64,000 bases of DNA from contig NZ_CP192507.1 in assembly GCF_050613145.1 (NCBI RefSeq), forward strand, positions 744,001 through 808,000, in the 5' to 3' direction. Below, one piece after another: positions 9,223 to 16,843 of this stretch. A program made the translations under genes and the position numbers. Source of the DNA: Lysinibacillus_B sp050613145. GTDB lineage: Bacteria; Bacillota; Bacilli; Bacillales_A; Planococcaceae. Positions within the stretch are counted from its first letter, which is position 1, and each line of letters begins with the position of its first letter. The notes below the pieces were generated by a model. That model was not told the DNA's origin and did no database searches. It worked only from the letters and a program-made list of their open reading frames with translations.

Positions 9223-9705
9223 ATGAATAATTCAGTATTATTAAAAAGTACTATAATTACTTTCTTAGCAGTGTTAGCAATTTTCTTCTCACCAATAATC
9301 GGGGAAAATAAGGCAGAAGCTTCGACAATTGCTTCCGATGACATTACGACAACAGCAAAAAAATTCATAGGTGTAAAATACCGATATGGTGGTACAACAA
9401 CAGCTGGTTTTGACTGCTCTGGTTATGTTCGTCATGTATATAGCGAATTAGGTGTATCATTACCACGTACATCAAAATCTATGTACGGTACTGGTACTAA
9501 AGTTGAAAAGTCAGATTTAGCAGTTGGAGATTTAGTGTTCTTTAACACTTCGGGTAGTGGTATTTCACACGTGGGAATTTACATTGGTGATAATAAATTT
9601 ATCCATTCAATGACTGGTACGGGTGTAACAATTACTGATATAAATGACAAATGGTATTGGGGTAGCCGTTACGTAGGTGCTAAACGCGTAGCAAGTGTAG
9701 AATAA
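9223..9705 (+). CDS. Secreted NlpC/P60 peptidoglycan endopeptidase
   Basis: 160 residues with signal peptide ~1-34 (cleavage near AEA-S) and directly after it one NlpC/P60 domain (~42-155). The catalytic Cys is in FDCSGYV, the His in SHVGIY, with the second polar residue in FIHS. No binding module such as LysM or SH3 is present, so it is a minimal, probably freely diffusing enzyme cutting D-Glu-DAP linkages. RBS TTGGAGGA precedes the ATG. A WalR-type box upstream predicts control by the WalKR wall-homeostasis system. It is followed by a perfect palindromic terminator. Confidence 0.9.
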   Translation: MNNSVLLKSTIITFLAVLAIFFSPIIGENKAEASTIASDDITTTAKKFIGVKYRYGGTTTAGFDCSGYVRHVYSELGVSLPRTSKSMYGTGTKVEKSDLAVGDLVFFNTSGSGISHVGIYIGDNKFIHSMTGTGVTITDINDKWYWGSRYVGAKRVASVE

Positions 9706-9753
9706 TTCAACTAAATAACTATTCTTAGTAAAAATTCAATCATTGTATTTTAA

Positions 9754-9793
9754 AAACCTCTTAACTTGTCATGACAAGTTAAGAGGTTTCTTA
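9754..9793 (+). terminator. Terminator after NlpC/P60 gene
   Basis: Perfect palindrome: AAACCTCTTAACTTGTCA and its complement form an 18-bp stem with almost no loop (9754-9789), followed by TTTCTT. Confidence 0.8.
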
Positions 9794-9811
9794 GTGTGGA
9801 AAAATTTTGAA

Positions 9812-9987
9812 CGAGCCAGCCTATACTCTAATCGGGCAAAAGCAGTAGCTATCCGGTCAAAACGATGCTGATCGAGCAAAACATTACGCTAAGCGGGCAA
9901 AAGCATAGGCGAAGTGGTCAAAAAGCACTGGTATCCGGTCAAAAGTACCTCTCATCCGAGCAAAACCACAATCTGTCCGGTCAAAAC
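9812..9987 (-). repeat. Degenerate tandem array, 21-nt period, nine units (array 1)
   Basis: The core CGGTCAAAA / CGGGCAAAA / CGAGCAAAA recurs at 9833, 9854, 9873, 9894, 9915, 9936, 9957 and 9978, with a decayed copy at 9812. Spacings are 21,21,19,21,21,21,21,21. Between cores the bases vary freely. The complement (TTTTGACCG, TTTTGCCCG, TTTTGCTCG) matches the cores of arrays 2 and 3, so this copy lies in opposite orientation. It sits between the terminators of two convergent genes. Not CRISPR: the unit is too short and the conserved part is only ~9-11 nt. Confidence 0.85.
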
Positions 9988-10002
9988 CCAAAAACTTCAC
10001 CA

Positions 10003-10040
10003 AAAAATCCGCAATCCTTTTTACGGGGTTGCGGATTTTT
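10003..10040. terminator. Terminator of the secA2-slaP operon (bidirectional)
   Basis: 15-bp stem AAAAATCCGCAATCC (10003-10017)/GGGTTGCGGATTTTT (10026-10040), with T-tracts in both directions. Confidence 0.85.
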
Positions 10041-10045
10041 ATCTA

Positions 10046-10942
10046 TTATTGTGGAACGCGTGCAGTCCAGCGAGAAAGGTCAGCATCTTCGGCTTTCACT
10101 AACTCAGCTGGGAAAATAAATGTCCACGGCTTTGTTGAATTTGGTTGTACTGTTAACACAGGGTCCATTTTAAACGATCCTTTTGCTACAAGTTTAGCAT
10201 TTGCATCCACGATTTCTAAAGGTAATTGTTCAAGATTGATTGCTTTATCATTACCATTTCGGATGAAAATCGATGCATGTAATGATTGATCATCATTTAA
10301 GCGAATTTGTAAGCCAGTAAAGTTTACTTCTTTTTTGCCTAACTTCGGTAAATCTTTTACGATTTCTGAAAGTTTTTCTTGCTGCTCTTTCGGTAATTGT
10401 TTTTTCCAAGTTTCATCTAGGTCTAATTGGTGACCACGTAATGAAATTAAGTTAAAGGCGATTGTCCAACCTTCTTCAGGTACTTCATCTCCTTCAACAG
10501 AAGCTTTGTCGAATTCGAACACCCAAGGACGGGCACTGTTTGGTGGGATTACACCTAATTCTTTAAAATTAAATGTTTTTGCACCAAGGCGATTGCCCTC
10601 TTTATCTAATAATAATAATTCAATTTCACCAAGTTCAATTGGTTGCGATAAAGAAGAACGGAAAAATGCTTTGACATTCCAAGCGCTTGTTTTCTTATCT
10701 TCTTCGATATTAATTGCTGCAAGAGATAATTGGTTGGGCTTTAATGGTTGTAAATCATTGGCTAAGAAGTTAAATACATATTGTTGCTCTTGTGGTACAT
10801 GCCAGTCTGGGTGGAATGACAGTTTTGTTTTGACTTCTGATTTTGTGCTAAGGCCAGCTTTTTTGCCTGTTAAGTCTTTGGAATCAATCGCTGAATCTTT
10901 CCCGACTTTATCTGATTTTTTAAAGAATGAAAATAAACCCAT
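10046..10942 (-). CDS. slaP: Accessory Sec system S-layer assembly protein SlaP
   Basis: 298 residues, no signal peptide or membrane segment, so cytoplasmic. A charged N-terminal stretch (FFKKSDKVGKD, then KKAGLSTKSEVKTKL) precedes two related beta-rich repeats (~50-165 and ~190-298). Each contains an NQLSLAAINI / VNFTGLQIRL-like strand and ends in an S-x-K/R-PW-x-F-x-F motif (NSARPWVFEF and NSTKPWTFIF). This duplicated architecture and the position directly after secA2 match SlaP, which with SecA2 promotes export of S-layer proteins in B. anthracis. The ATG overlaps the secA2 stop by one base (TAATG), with RBS AGGAGGAG inside secA2. The S-layer cargo gene itself is not in the window. Confidence 0.85.
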   Translation of the reverse strand: MGLFSFFKKSDKVGKDSAIDSKDLTGKKAGLSTKSEVKTKLSFHPDWHVPQEQQYVFNFLANDLQPLKPNQLSLAAINIEEDKKTSAWNVKAFFRSSLSQPIELGEIELLLLDKEGNRLGAKTFNFKELGVIPPNSARPWVFEFDKASVEGDEVPEEGWTIAFNLISLRGHQLDLDETWKKQLPKEQQEKLSEIVKDLPKLGKKEVNFTGLQIRLNDDQSLHASIFIRNGNDKAINLEQLPLEIVDANAKLVAKGSFKMDPVLTVQPNSTKPWTFIFPAELVKAEDADLSRWTARVPQ

Positions 10943-13311
10943 TATACTTGCTCCTCCTGCGTTTGAGTCGTTAATGATTTCATGAAAATGACAAGTTCTT
11001 CTACGATTTGACGGCGTAGCTCTTGATAGTTTTTGCCGAATAGTTCTAAGCCTTCACGCTGATAAATACGCATCGGATCTTCTTGTTGGTATTGGCGTAA
11101 GCCGATTCCTTCTTTTAAATGCGCCATTTGTTCAAGGTGTTTTACCCACATGCGATCTATAAATGTTAACATAACTTTAGGAATAACAGTCATTACTCGA
11201 GGGTTTTGTTCGAAAGATTCTATAGCTTTTGCAAGTTCTTCAACGGGCTCAGCAATACTCTCTAATAATTTAACTACTTGATTCTCTTCCCGGTTTAAAT
11301 GAATAGGGGAGAGTAGAAGGGAATTGATGGTATATTCCATTGCATCAAAATCCCAATCAATCGAATCAACTTCCTCGGGTGAATTTTCTCTAATAGCAAA
11401 ATCAATAGTTTCATAAAGCATCAGTTTTAATTTGCCAAGCAAATCTTCATTTGCTAACACACTATCACGTAATGTGTAGATAACGCGACGCTGATCATTA
11501 ATAACATCATCTAATTTTAAATTGTATTCACGCATAGAGAAGTGTGCCCCCTCTACAATGCGTTGTGTACGGTCGACTAATTCCTGCACCTCTTTGTTTA
11601 AAACGCGACCGATTTCATTTGTTTGCAATTTCTTGTTAAATTTCTCTAAATCGTCTTTTGCGAAGCGTTTTAGCATATCGTCTTCAAGGGAAAGAATAAA
11701 AATACTTTCGCCAGGGTCTCCTTGACGACCTGAACGTCCGCGAAGCTGGTTATCAACGCGGCGGCTTTCGTGTTTTTCTGTACCTAGTACACATAGTCCG
11801 CCAAGTTCGTGAACTCCTTCGCCAAGCATAATGTCTGTCCCACGACCGGCCATGTTTGTTGCAACGGTAATACGTCCTTTTTGCCCAGCTTCTGAAATGA
11901 GCTGCACTTCTTGTTCCACTGTTTTAGCATTTAACAGTTTATGAGATAAGCTATATTTTTTTAAGCAATTCGACACAGCTTCAGATTGTAAAATGGACGT
12001 TGTACCAATTAATACCGGTTGTCCATTTTCATGACGGCGTAATGTTTCTTGTGCAACATATTCGTACTTTTGTTCAGTTGTTTCGAATACGATATCTTGT
12101 TGGTCTATTCGTGCACGTGGACGGTTTGTCGGAATTTGAATAACGCTCATCCCGTATACTTCACGAATTTCTTTCTCTTGTGTTTTTGCTGTACCTGTCA
12201 TTCCCGATAATGTAGGGTACATGCGGAAATAGTTTTGAATCGTGATTTGTGCCTGAGCTTTGTTTTCCTCAGTAATTGTCACGCCTTCTTTGGCTTCAAT
12301 TGCTTGGTGTAAACCGTCAGATAATGAACGACCTTCCATAATACGTCCTGTGAACATATCCACTAATTCGATTTTGTCGTCACGGACGATGTAATCGACG
12401 TCACATGTGAACATGACATGTGCTCGTACAGCCTGAATGACGTAATGGTAAAGTGTTTGGTGTTCTAAATCATATAAATTGTCGACACCGAATGCAGCTT
12501 CTACTTTTTCGATTCCTTGTTCTGTTAAGGAAGTCGCTTTTGTTTCGTCATCAAACTCGTAATCTTCATCTGCTATGAAGCGTTTTGCTAGCATGGCAGC
12601 AATTTGATGAAGCTCAGCATTGGCCATCATCTTACCAGCAATAATTAATGGCGTTTTTGCTTCGTCGATTAGTACGGAGTCTACTTCGTCAATGATGGCG
12701 AAGTGATATGGACGCTGTACTTTATCGGCAATTGTATGTGCCATATTATCACGTAAATAGTCGAATCCAAACTCTGTGCCGACACCATATGTAATATCTG
12801 CGTTATAGGCGTGCTTTTTCGCATCTGGTTCCATCATTGGTATATTTAAACCAACTGTTAAACCTAAAAATCGGTGAATTTGTCCGATTAATTCGAAGTC
12901 ACGCTTAGCTAAGTAGTCATTTACCGTAATCACGTGAACGCCTTTGCCTTCCAGGGCACGTACGTATGACGGTAGGGAAGCGACTAATGTTTTCCCTTCA
13001 CCGGTAGGCATTTCCGCGATATTGCCTTCTGTTAATACGAGGCCACCAATTAATTGCACGTCAAAATGACGCATGTTTAATACACGTTTAGAAGCTTCGC
13101 GAACAACTGCAAATGCTTCGGGTACAATTTGCGGAATGGTTTCACCGTTTTCTAAACGTTCTTTAAATACTACAGTCATATGCTGAAGTTCTTCGTCTGT
13201 CATCGGGGCAAACTTGCCTTCTAGCTTATTAATCTGATCTACAATTTTATAGTATTTTTTTAGCTCTCGAGCACTTGTTTGCTCTTTGTTACGATTGAAA
13301 ATTGAGAACAT
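10942..13311 (-). CDS. secA2: Accessory preprotein translocase ATPase SecA2
   Basis: 789 residues from an ATG with RBS AAAGGAG; an upstream in-frame GTG is less well placed. It has the full SecA motor: Walker A MPTGEGKT near 100, DEVDSVLIDEA near 205, helicase motif region NMAGRGTDI near 490 and R-finger QLRGRSGRQGDPG. It lacks the C-terminal Cys-rich zinc tail seen in the second SecA at 48.8 kb and is shorter, both typical of SecA2. With SlaP it should drive a subset of exports, classically S-layer proteins and, in some species, autolysins. Two secreted hydrolase genes lie nearby. A short hairpin (CCTAC/GTAGG) precedes the RBS. Confidence 0.92.
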   Translation of the reverse strand: MFSIFNRNKEQTSARELKKYYKIVDQINKLEGKFAPMTDEELQHMTVVFKERLENGETIPQIVPEAFAVVREASKRVLNMRHFDVQLIGGLVLTEGNIAEMPTGEGKTLVASLPSYVRALEGKGVHVITVNDYLAKRDFELIGQIHRFLGLTVGLNIPMMEPDAKKHAYNADITYGVGTEFGFDYLRDNMAHTIADKVQRPYHFAIIDEVDSVLIDEAKTPLIIAGKMMANAELHQIAAMLAKRFIADEDYEFDDETKATSLTEQGIEKVEAAFGVDNLYDLEHQTLYHYVIQAVRAHVMFTCDVDYIVRDDKIELVDMFTGRIMEGRSLSDGLHQAIEAKEGVTITEENKAQAQITIQNYFRMYPTLSGMTGTAKTQEKEIREVYGMSVIQIPTNRPRARIDQQDIVFETTEQKYEYVAQETLRRHENGQPVLIGTTSILQSEAVSNCLKKYSLSHKLLNAKTVEQEVQLISEAGQKGRITVATNMAGRGTDIMLGEGVHELGGLCVLGTEKHESRRVDNQLRGRSGRQGDPGESIFILSLEDDMLKRFAKDDLEKFNKKLQTNEIGRVLNKEVQELVDRTQRIVEGAHFSMREYNLKLDDVINDQRRVIYTLRDSVLANEDLLGKLKLMLYETIDFAIRENSPEEVDSIDWDFDAMEYTINSLLLSPIHLNREENQVVKLLESIAEPVEELAKAIESFEQNPRVMTVIPKVMLTFIDRMWVKHLEQMAHLKEGIGLRQYQQEDPMRIYQREGLELFGKNYQELRRQIVEELVIFMKSLTTQTQEEQV

Positions 13312-13512
13312 TTTTTTACGCTCCTTTAACTTCACCTACATATTAGTAGGCACTAAATTATTTTATCAAACTTTAAAAAAAATGACTACCAATGGCAGAA
13401 AACATTCTAATTAAGAAGAAAATGGTAATTTTTATTCGGTAATATTATGGATTAAAATGGTAAAGAATGTTCTGTGTTAAATTGAGAAATGCTATATTTT
13501 ATAGAGTAGACA

Positions 13513-13521
13513 TGCTATAAT
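13513..13521 (+). promoter_or_regulatory. Extended -10 promoter element before tagO
   Basis: TGCTATAAT (TGn-TATAAT extended -10), 46 nt before the ATG. No good -35 hexamer is visible at 17 nt, which an extended -10 can tolerate. Confidence 0.5.
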
Positions 13522-13566
13522 ACATTTGATTAAAAGTGTAGATTATTTTTCTTAAGGAGGAGAGAC

Positions 13567-14613
13567 ATGCTTTACGTGTCTTTAATCGTGGCGGTACTTG
13601 CTGCCATTTTACTAACTCCACTTGTAAAACAGTTAGCTTTTCGCATCGGTGCTGTTGATGCCCCGAACTATCGAAAAGTACATGCACGCATTATGCCACG
13701 ACTGGGTGGTTTGGCGATATTCGGTGCTTTTTTAATCGGCGTTGCTATATTAAGACCGGATGGCGAAAGTATGCTTCCTATTGTATTAGGTGCAACAGTC
13801 ATTGTCATTACAGGCGTTTTAGACGACATGTACGAAATTTCGGCAAAAGCAAAAATGTTAGGACAATTAGTGGCCGCATGTATTATCGTATTTTTCGGTG
13901 GCATTCAAATTGAGTTCATCAACTTACCATTTGATGATGGTACATTAAGCTTTGGTTTATTCAGTATTCCGTTGACAATTCTTTGGATTGTTGGAATTAC
14001 GAATGCCGTGAACTTAATTGATGGCCTTGATGGTTTAGCAGCGGGTGTATCAACAATTGCATTGATTACACTAGCAACGATGGCGTTTACTTTGAATGAC
14101 ATGTTCGTATTAGCGATTGCCGCCATTTTAGCAGCGAGCACGTTTGGCTTCCTATTTTATAATTTCCACCCTGCAAAAATTTTCATGGGGGATACGGGAG
14201 CCTTGTTTTTAGGGTTTATGATTGCGGTATTGTCGTTACTTGGCTTTAAAAATATAACAATGGTCTCATTCATCGTTCCTGTTATTATGCTTGGTGTGCC
14301 GATTTCGGATACATTTTTTGCGATTGTACGTCGTCTACGTATGAAACAGAAATGGTCAGATCCAGACAAATCACACTTACATCATCGCTTGTTAGATTTA
14401 GGTTTTTCACATCGCCAAACGGTGTTAATTATTTACGGTATCGCGACGTTATTCGGTTTAGCGGCGATCATCTTCTCGATGTCAACTGTATGGGGCGCTA
14501 TTTTACTGATTACAGTCATTTTAGTAGCGATTGAGCTATTTGTAGAGGTAATTGGGTTAGCAGGTAAAAATTACCGACCTCTTATTAATTTTGTAAGAAT
14601 GTTTAATAAGTAA
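13567..14613 (+). CDS. tagO: Undecaprenyl-phosphate GlcNAc-1-phosphate transferase (TagO/MraY superfamily)
   Basis: 348 residues, ~11 membrane segments, strong RBS AAGGAGG. It shows the polyprenyl-phosphate HexNAc-1-P transferase signatures: the DD pair in GVLDDMYEI, NAVNLIDGLDGLAAG, FMGDTGA and the C-terminal HLHHRLLDLGFSHRQ loop. That last loop marks the WecA/TagO branch, not MraY. It would start teichoic or secondary wall polysaccharide synthesis by joining GlcNAc-P from UDP-GlcNAc to undecaprenyl phosphate at the inner membrane face. Proximity to an LCP ligase and SecA2/SlaP fits a cell-surface polymer role, including the pyruvylated polymer that anchors S-layers. Confidence 0.9.
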   Translation: MLYVSLIVAVLAAILLTPLVKQLAFRIGAVDAPNYRKVHARIMPRLGGLAIFGAFLIGVAILRPDGESMLPIVLGATVIVITGVLDDMYEISAKAKMLGQLVAACIIVFFGGIQIEFINLPFDDGTLSFGLFSIPLTILWIVGITNAVNLIDGLDGLAAGVSTIALITLATMAFTLNDMFVLAIAAILAASTFGFLFYNFHPAKIFMGDTGALFLGFMIAVLSLLGFKNITMVSFIVPVIMLGVPISDTFFAIVRRLRMKQKWSDPDKSHLHHRLLDLGFSHRQTVLIIYGIATLFGLAAIIFSMSTVWGAILLITVILVAIELFVEVIGLAGKNYRPLINFVRMFNK

Positions 14614-14629
14614 CTAAAAGTGGATAATC

Positions 14630-14659
14630 AGCTACTATCTTCGGGTGGTAGCTTTTTTG
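14630..14659 (+). terminator. Terminator after tagO
   Basis: Stem AGCTACTA/TGGTAGCT (14630-14637 with 14646-14653; one wobble) followed by TTTTTT. Confidence 0.8.
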
Positions 14660-14688
14660 TTTGGAAATATGATTGGACAAAATTGGCC

Positions 14689-14801
14689 TATGCTCGTATG
14701 GAGTAGAGTTATGTACGGATAGAGAGTGATTTTGCTCGTATAGGAGAGGTTTATGCCCGCATAACAAATCGTTATGCCCGTTCGAAGAGGTTAATTCTCG
14801 T
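14689..14801 (+). repeat. Degenerate tandem array, 21-nt period, six units (array 2)
   Basis: Cores TATGCTCG (14689), TATGTACG (14710), TTTGCTCG (14731), TATGCCCG (14752), TATGCCCG (14773) and a decayed AATTCTCG (14793). The first five are spaced exactly 21 nt. A weaker shared trait is a purine-rich half (GGAGAGGTT-like) between cores. The core is the complement of array 1. It lies between the terminators of convergent tagO and the LCP gene. Confidence 0.85.
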
Positions 14802-14841
14802 TTAAAGTATTTCCCCCAACTTTTGAGAGGCTGTCATTTAC

Positions 14842-14875
14842 AATAAAAAGCCACCCACCAATGATTGGTGAGTGG
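14842..14875 (-). terminator. Terminator of the LCP gene
   Basis: 12-bp stem CCACCCACCAAT (14851-14862)/ATTGGTGAGTGG (14864-14875) with one wobble, followed on the minus strand by CTTTTTATTG. Confidence 0.85.
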
Positions 14876-14882
14876 TAACGGA

Positions 14883-15944
14883 TTATTGAGTTTCTAAATC
14901 GAACGATGCATCTGAATGTGTATGTTCATTTGCCTCGGTATTAGATCCATCAGAAACATGTGTAGTATCTGGCGTTAAGCCTAGATGACTTTGTAAAATA
15001 TGTTTTGTTTCTTCAAGTGATTCTTGGTCTAGCGCGTAATAGTAAACTCCTGTCGACCAATCATCGTAGCCCGCTAGTGTTAATGAATCAACACGAGGTA
15101 CACCATCTGTTAAGTAGCTAATGAACGATTTCATTTCTTTAAATGTCATATCTGTTTTCATATTATCGCCTACAGCTTCGATGACATCATCGTATTTTGT
15201 AATAGCAGATGCCGAAGATGCTTTAGTGATAATGGCTTTAATAATTTCTTGCTGACGTTTCCCACGTTCAATATCACTATCCAATTTACGTGTGCGGGCA
15301 AGGGCTAACGCTTCTTTCCCGCTTAATTGTTGTAAGCCAGGTTGTAAATTAATTGTATTGCGGTCGAATTCATCTTTTTCAAGCATTGCATAAGGTACTT
15401 CAGCTTCGATCCCACCTAAAGCATCGACAACATCGATGAATGCATTGAAATTCATGCGTACATAATAATCAACAGGAATGTCGAATAATTCCTCCACCGT
15501 TTCAATTGTTGCTAATGTACCGCCGAGCGCATGAGCGTGAGTAATTTTATCTTTATAGCTAACATATGGAATGTATACGTAAGAATCCCGAGGAATACTT
15601 AACAATTTAATTGTTTTTGTTTTGTTATTTAACGTAGCGAGCATCAGTGCATCAGAACGAGAGCCGTCTGCGCCTTGCCCACGTGTTTCACTATCATCAA
15701 TCCCAATAAATAAAACGGAAATATTGTCTTGTACTGGCTCCGCTTTTACTTCACGTTTATCGGATACTTCTCGATTTTCTACGACTTCATATGCTTTATT
15801 TACTGCATGTTCCGCTTTTTTCGATAAATACACACCGTAAGTGGTTACGCAAATAAGCGCAGATGCTGCTAAGATTAGTGTTATTTTTAGAATGAGGCCA
15901 AATTTTGACGAGCCTTTTGTCCTCTTCTTGTTCGGTTTACTCAT
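14883..15944 (-). CDS. LytR-CpsA-Psr (LCP) family wall-polymer ligase
   Basis: 353 residues from the ATG with RBS AAGGAGA; a longer frame begins 16 codons earlier without RBS. A basic cytoplasmic tail, one TM segment (~14-36), then the extracellular LCP domain (~78-240) with VLFIGIDDSE, GSRSDALMLATLN and the phosphate-binding IPRDSYVYIP. The R-x-R pair ALARTRK and the following DSDIERGKRQQEII segment complete the signature. LCP enzymes transfer teichoic acid or polysaccharide from undecaprenyl pyrophosphate to peptidoglycan. The C-terminus ends in a His/Asp/Glu/Ser-rich tail. It is likely a TagTUV paralogue acting downstream of TagO. Confidence 0.9.
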   Translation of the reverse strand: MSKPNKKRTKGSSKFGLILKITLILAASALICVTTYGVYLSKKAEHAVNKAYEVVENREVSDKREVKAEPVQDNISVLFIGIDDSETRGQGADGSRSDALMLATLNNKTKTIKLLSIPRDSYVYIPYVSYKDKITHAHALGGTLATIETVEELFDIPVDYYVRMNFNAFIDVVDALGGIEAEVPYAMLEKDEFDRNTINLQPGLQQLSGKEALALARTRKLDSDIERGKRQQEIIKAIITKASSASAITKYDDVIEAVGDNMKTDMTFKEMKSFISYLTDGVPRVDSLTLAGYDDWSTGVYYYALDQESLEETKHILQSHLGLTPDTTHVSDGSNTEANEHTHSDASFDLETQ

Positions 15945-16040
15945 AGTAATTCTCCTTATATAGGAATAATGTTCTGGGGAAAATTTTTTCAATAAGATTA
16001 ATTATACTAGGTTTTATTGAGAGCGTAAATGGGAATTACT

Positions 16041-16676
16041 TTATGAAATCACGAATTCGACAAAATGTTTTTCGACACAAGTGATCGTAGCTTGCCCATT
16101 TGTGAGCTCTGTCAGCCAGTGAATAAATGCCTCTTCTTCATTTTTTAACACAAACACATATAATTCAACACCGTCAGTATATTGGATGTCGCGTAGTGTA
16201 TAATGAGATCCTCGCACTTCATTTTCTACTTTGCCCAGCCATGTATAGTCGATTGCTACTTTCATGACATGATGCAATTTACGTTCTACCACTTGAGCGG
16301 CTTGGATGCCTTCAGTTGTCGATTTGCCATATGCGCGGATTAAACCGCCACCGCCGAGCTTAATGCCTCCAAAATAGCGTGTTACCACAACAACTGTATC
16401 TTGCAGTCCCTGTTTCTTTAACACTTCTAGCATTGGGACGCCTGCCGTGCCACTAGGTTCCCCGTCATCATTTGCTTTTTGAATGTGATTATGTTCCCCA
16501 ATTAGATAGCACGAACAGTTATGGGTAGCGTTTGGATGTTTTTTCTTAATTTTTTCAATAAAAGACAGTGCCTCCTCCTCGGTCTCTGCTCGATCTACAT
16601 AACAAATAAATCTTGATTTTGAAATAATAATTTCATGTTCTCCGTAGCCTTTTGTTGTTTTATAGTCTTTTCGCAT
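16041..16676 (-). CDS. yvyE: IMPACT/YigZ-family protein YvyE
   Basis: 211 residues from the ATG with RBS AAAGGAG. An N-terminal UPF0029/Impact domain (~1-125) has the conserved PNATHNCSCYLIG and NDDGEPSGTAG, then VVVTRYFGGIKLGGGGLIRAYG. A C-terminal ferredoxin-like DUF1949 domain follows (~130-210). It is cytosolic and its biochemical role is unsettled; relatives bind ribosomes or nucleic acids. In B. subtilis yvyE also neighbours degS-degU, transcribed divergently, exactly as here, which supports the name. Confidence 0.88.
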   Translation of the reverse strand: MRKDYKTTKGYGEHEIIISKSRFICYVDRAETEEEALSFIEKIKKKHPNATHNCSCYLIGEHNHIQKANDDGEPSGTAGVPMLEVLKKQGLQDTVVVVTRYFGGIKLGGGGLIRAYGKSTTEGIQAAQVVERKLHHVMKVAIDYTWLGKVENEVRGSHYTLRDIQYTDGVELYVFVLKNEEEAFIHWLTELTNGQATITCVEKHFVEFVIS

Positions 16677-16750
16677 TATGATAACTCCTTTAAATTCCAA
16701 AAAATATACTTGATAGTACTTATAAAATTACTTAAAAATTGTTTAGAAAA

Positions 16751-16759
16751 TGGTATAAT
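16751..16759 (+). promoter_or_regulatory. Extended -10 promoter element before degS
   Basis: TGGTATAAT (TGn-TATAAT), about 85 nt before the degS start. No clear -35. Confidence 0.45.
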
Positions 16760-16843
16760 AGTGTAGAATTATTATGTTTAAGCGCTATTAGATGTGTTTT
16801 GACTCCATGATTAGCAATATCTAAGTAGAATGGGGAATTTATT

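Noticed and set aside
9812..9987. CRISPR array
   Set aside because: Conserved core is only ~9-11 nt in a 21-nt period, with no 25-35-nt identical repeats, no spacers of uniform length and no cas genes.
9865..10119. 84-codon plus-strand frame over array 1 (repeating SGQKH-like peptide)
   Set aside because: The apparent peptide repeat is just the 21-nt DNA period read in frame; it has no RBS and runs through the bidirectional terminator into the antisense of slaP.
10506..10985. 159-codon plus-strand frame
   Set aside because: Lies antisense to slaP and the end of secA2, has no RBS and a composition unlike a protein.
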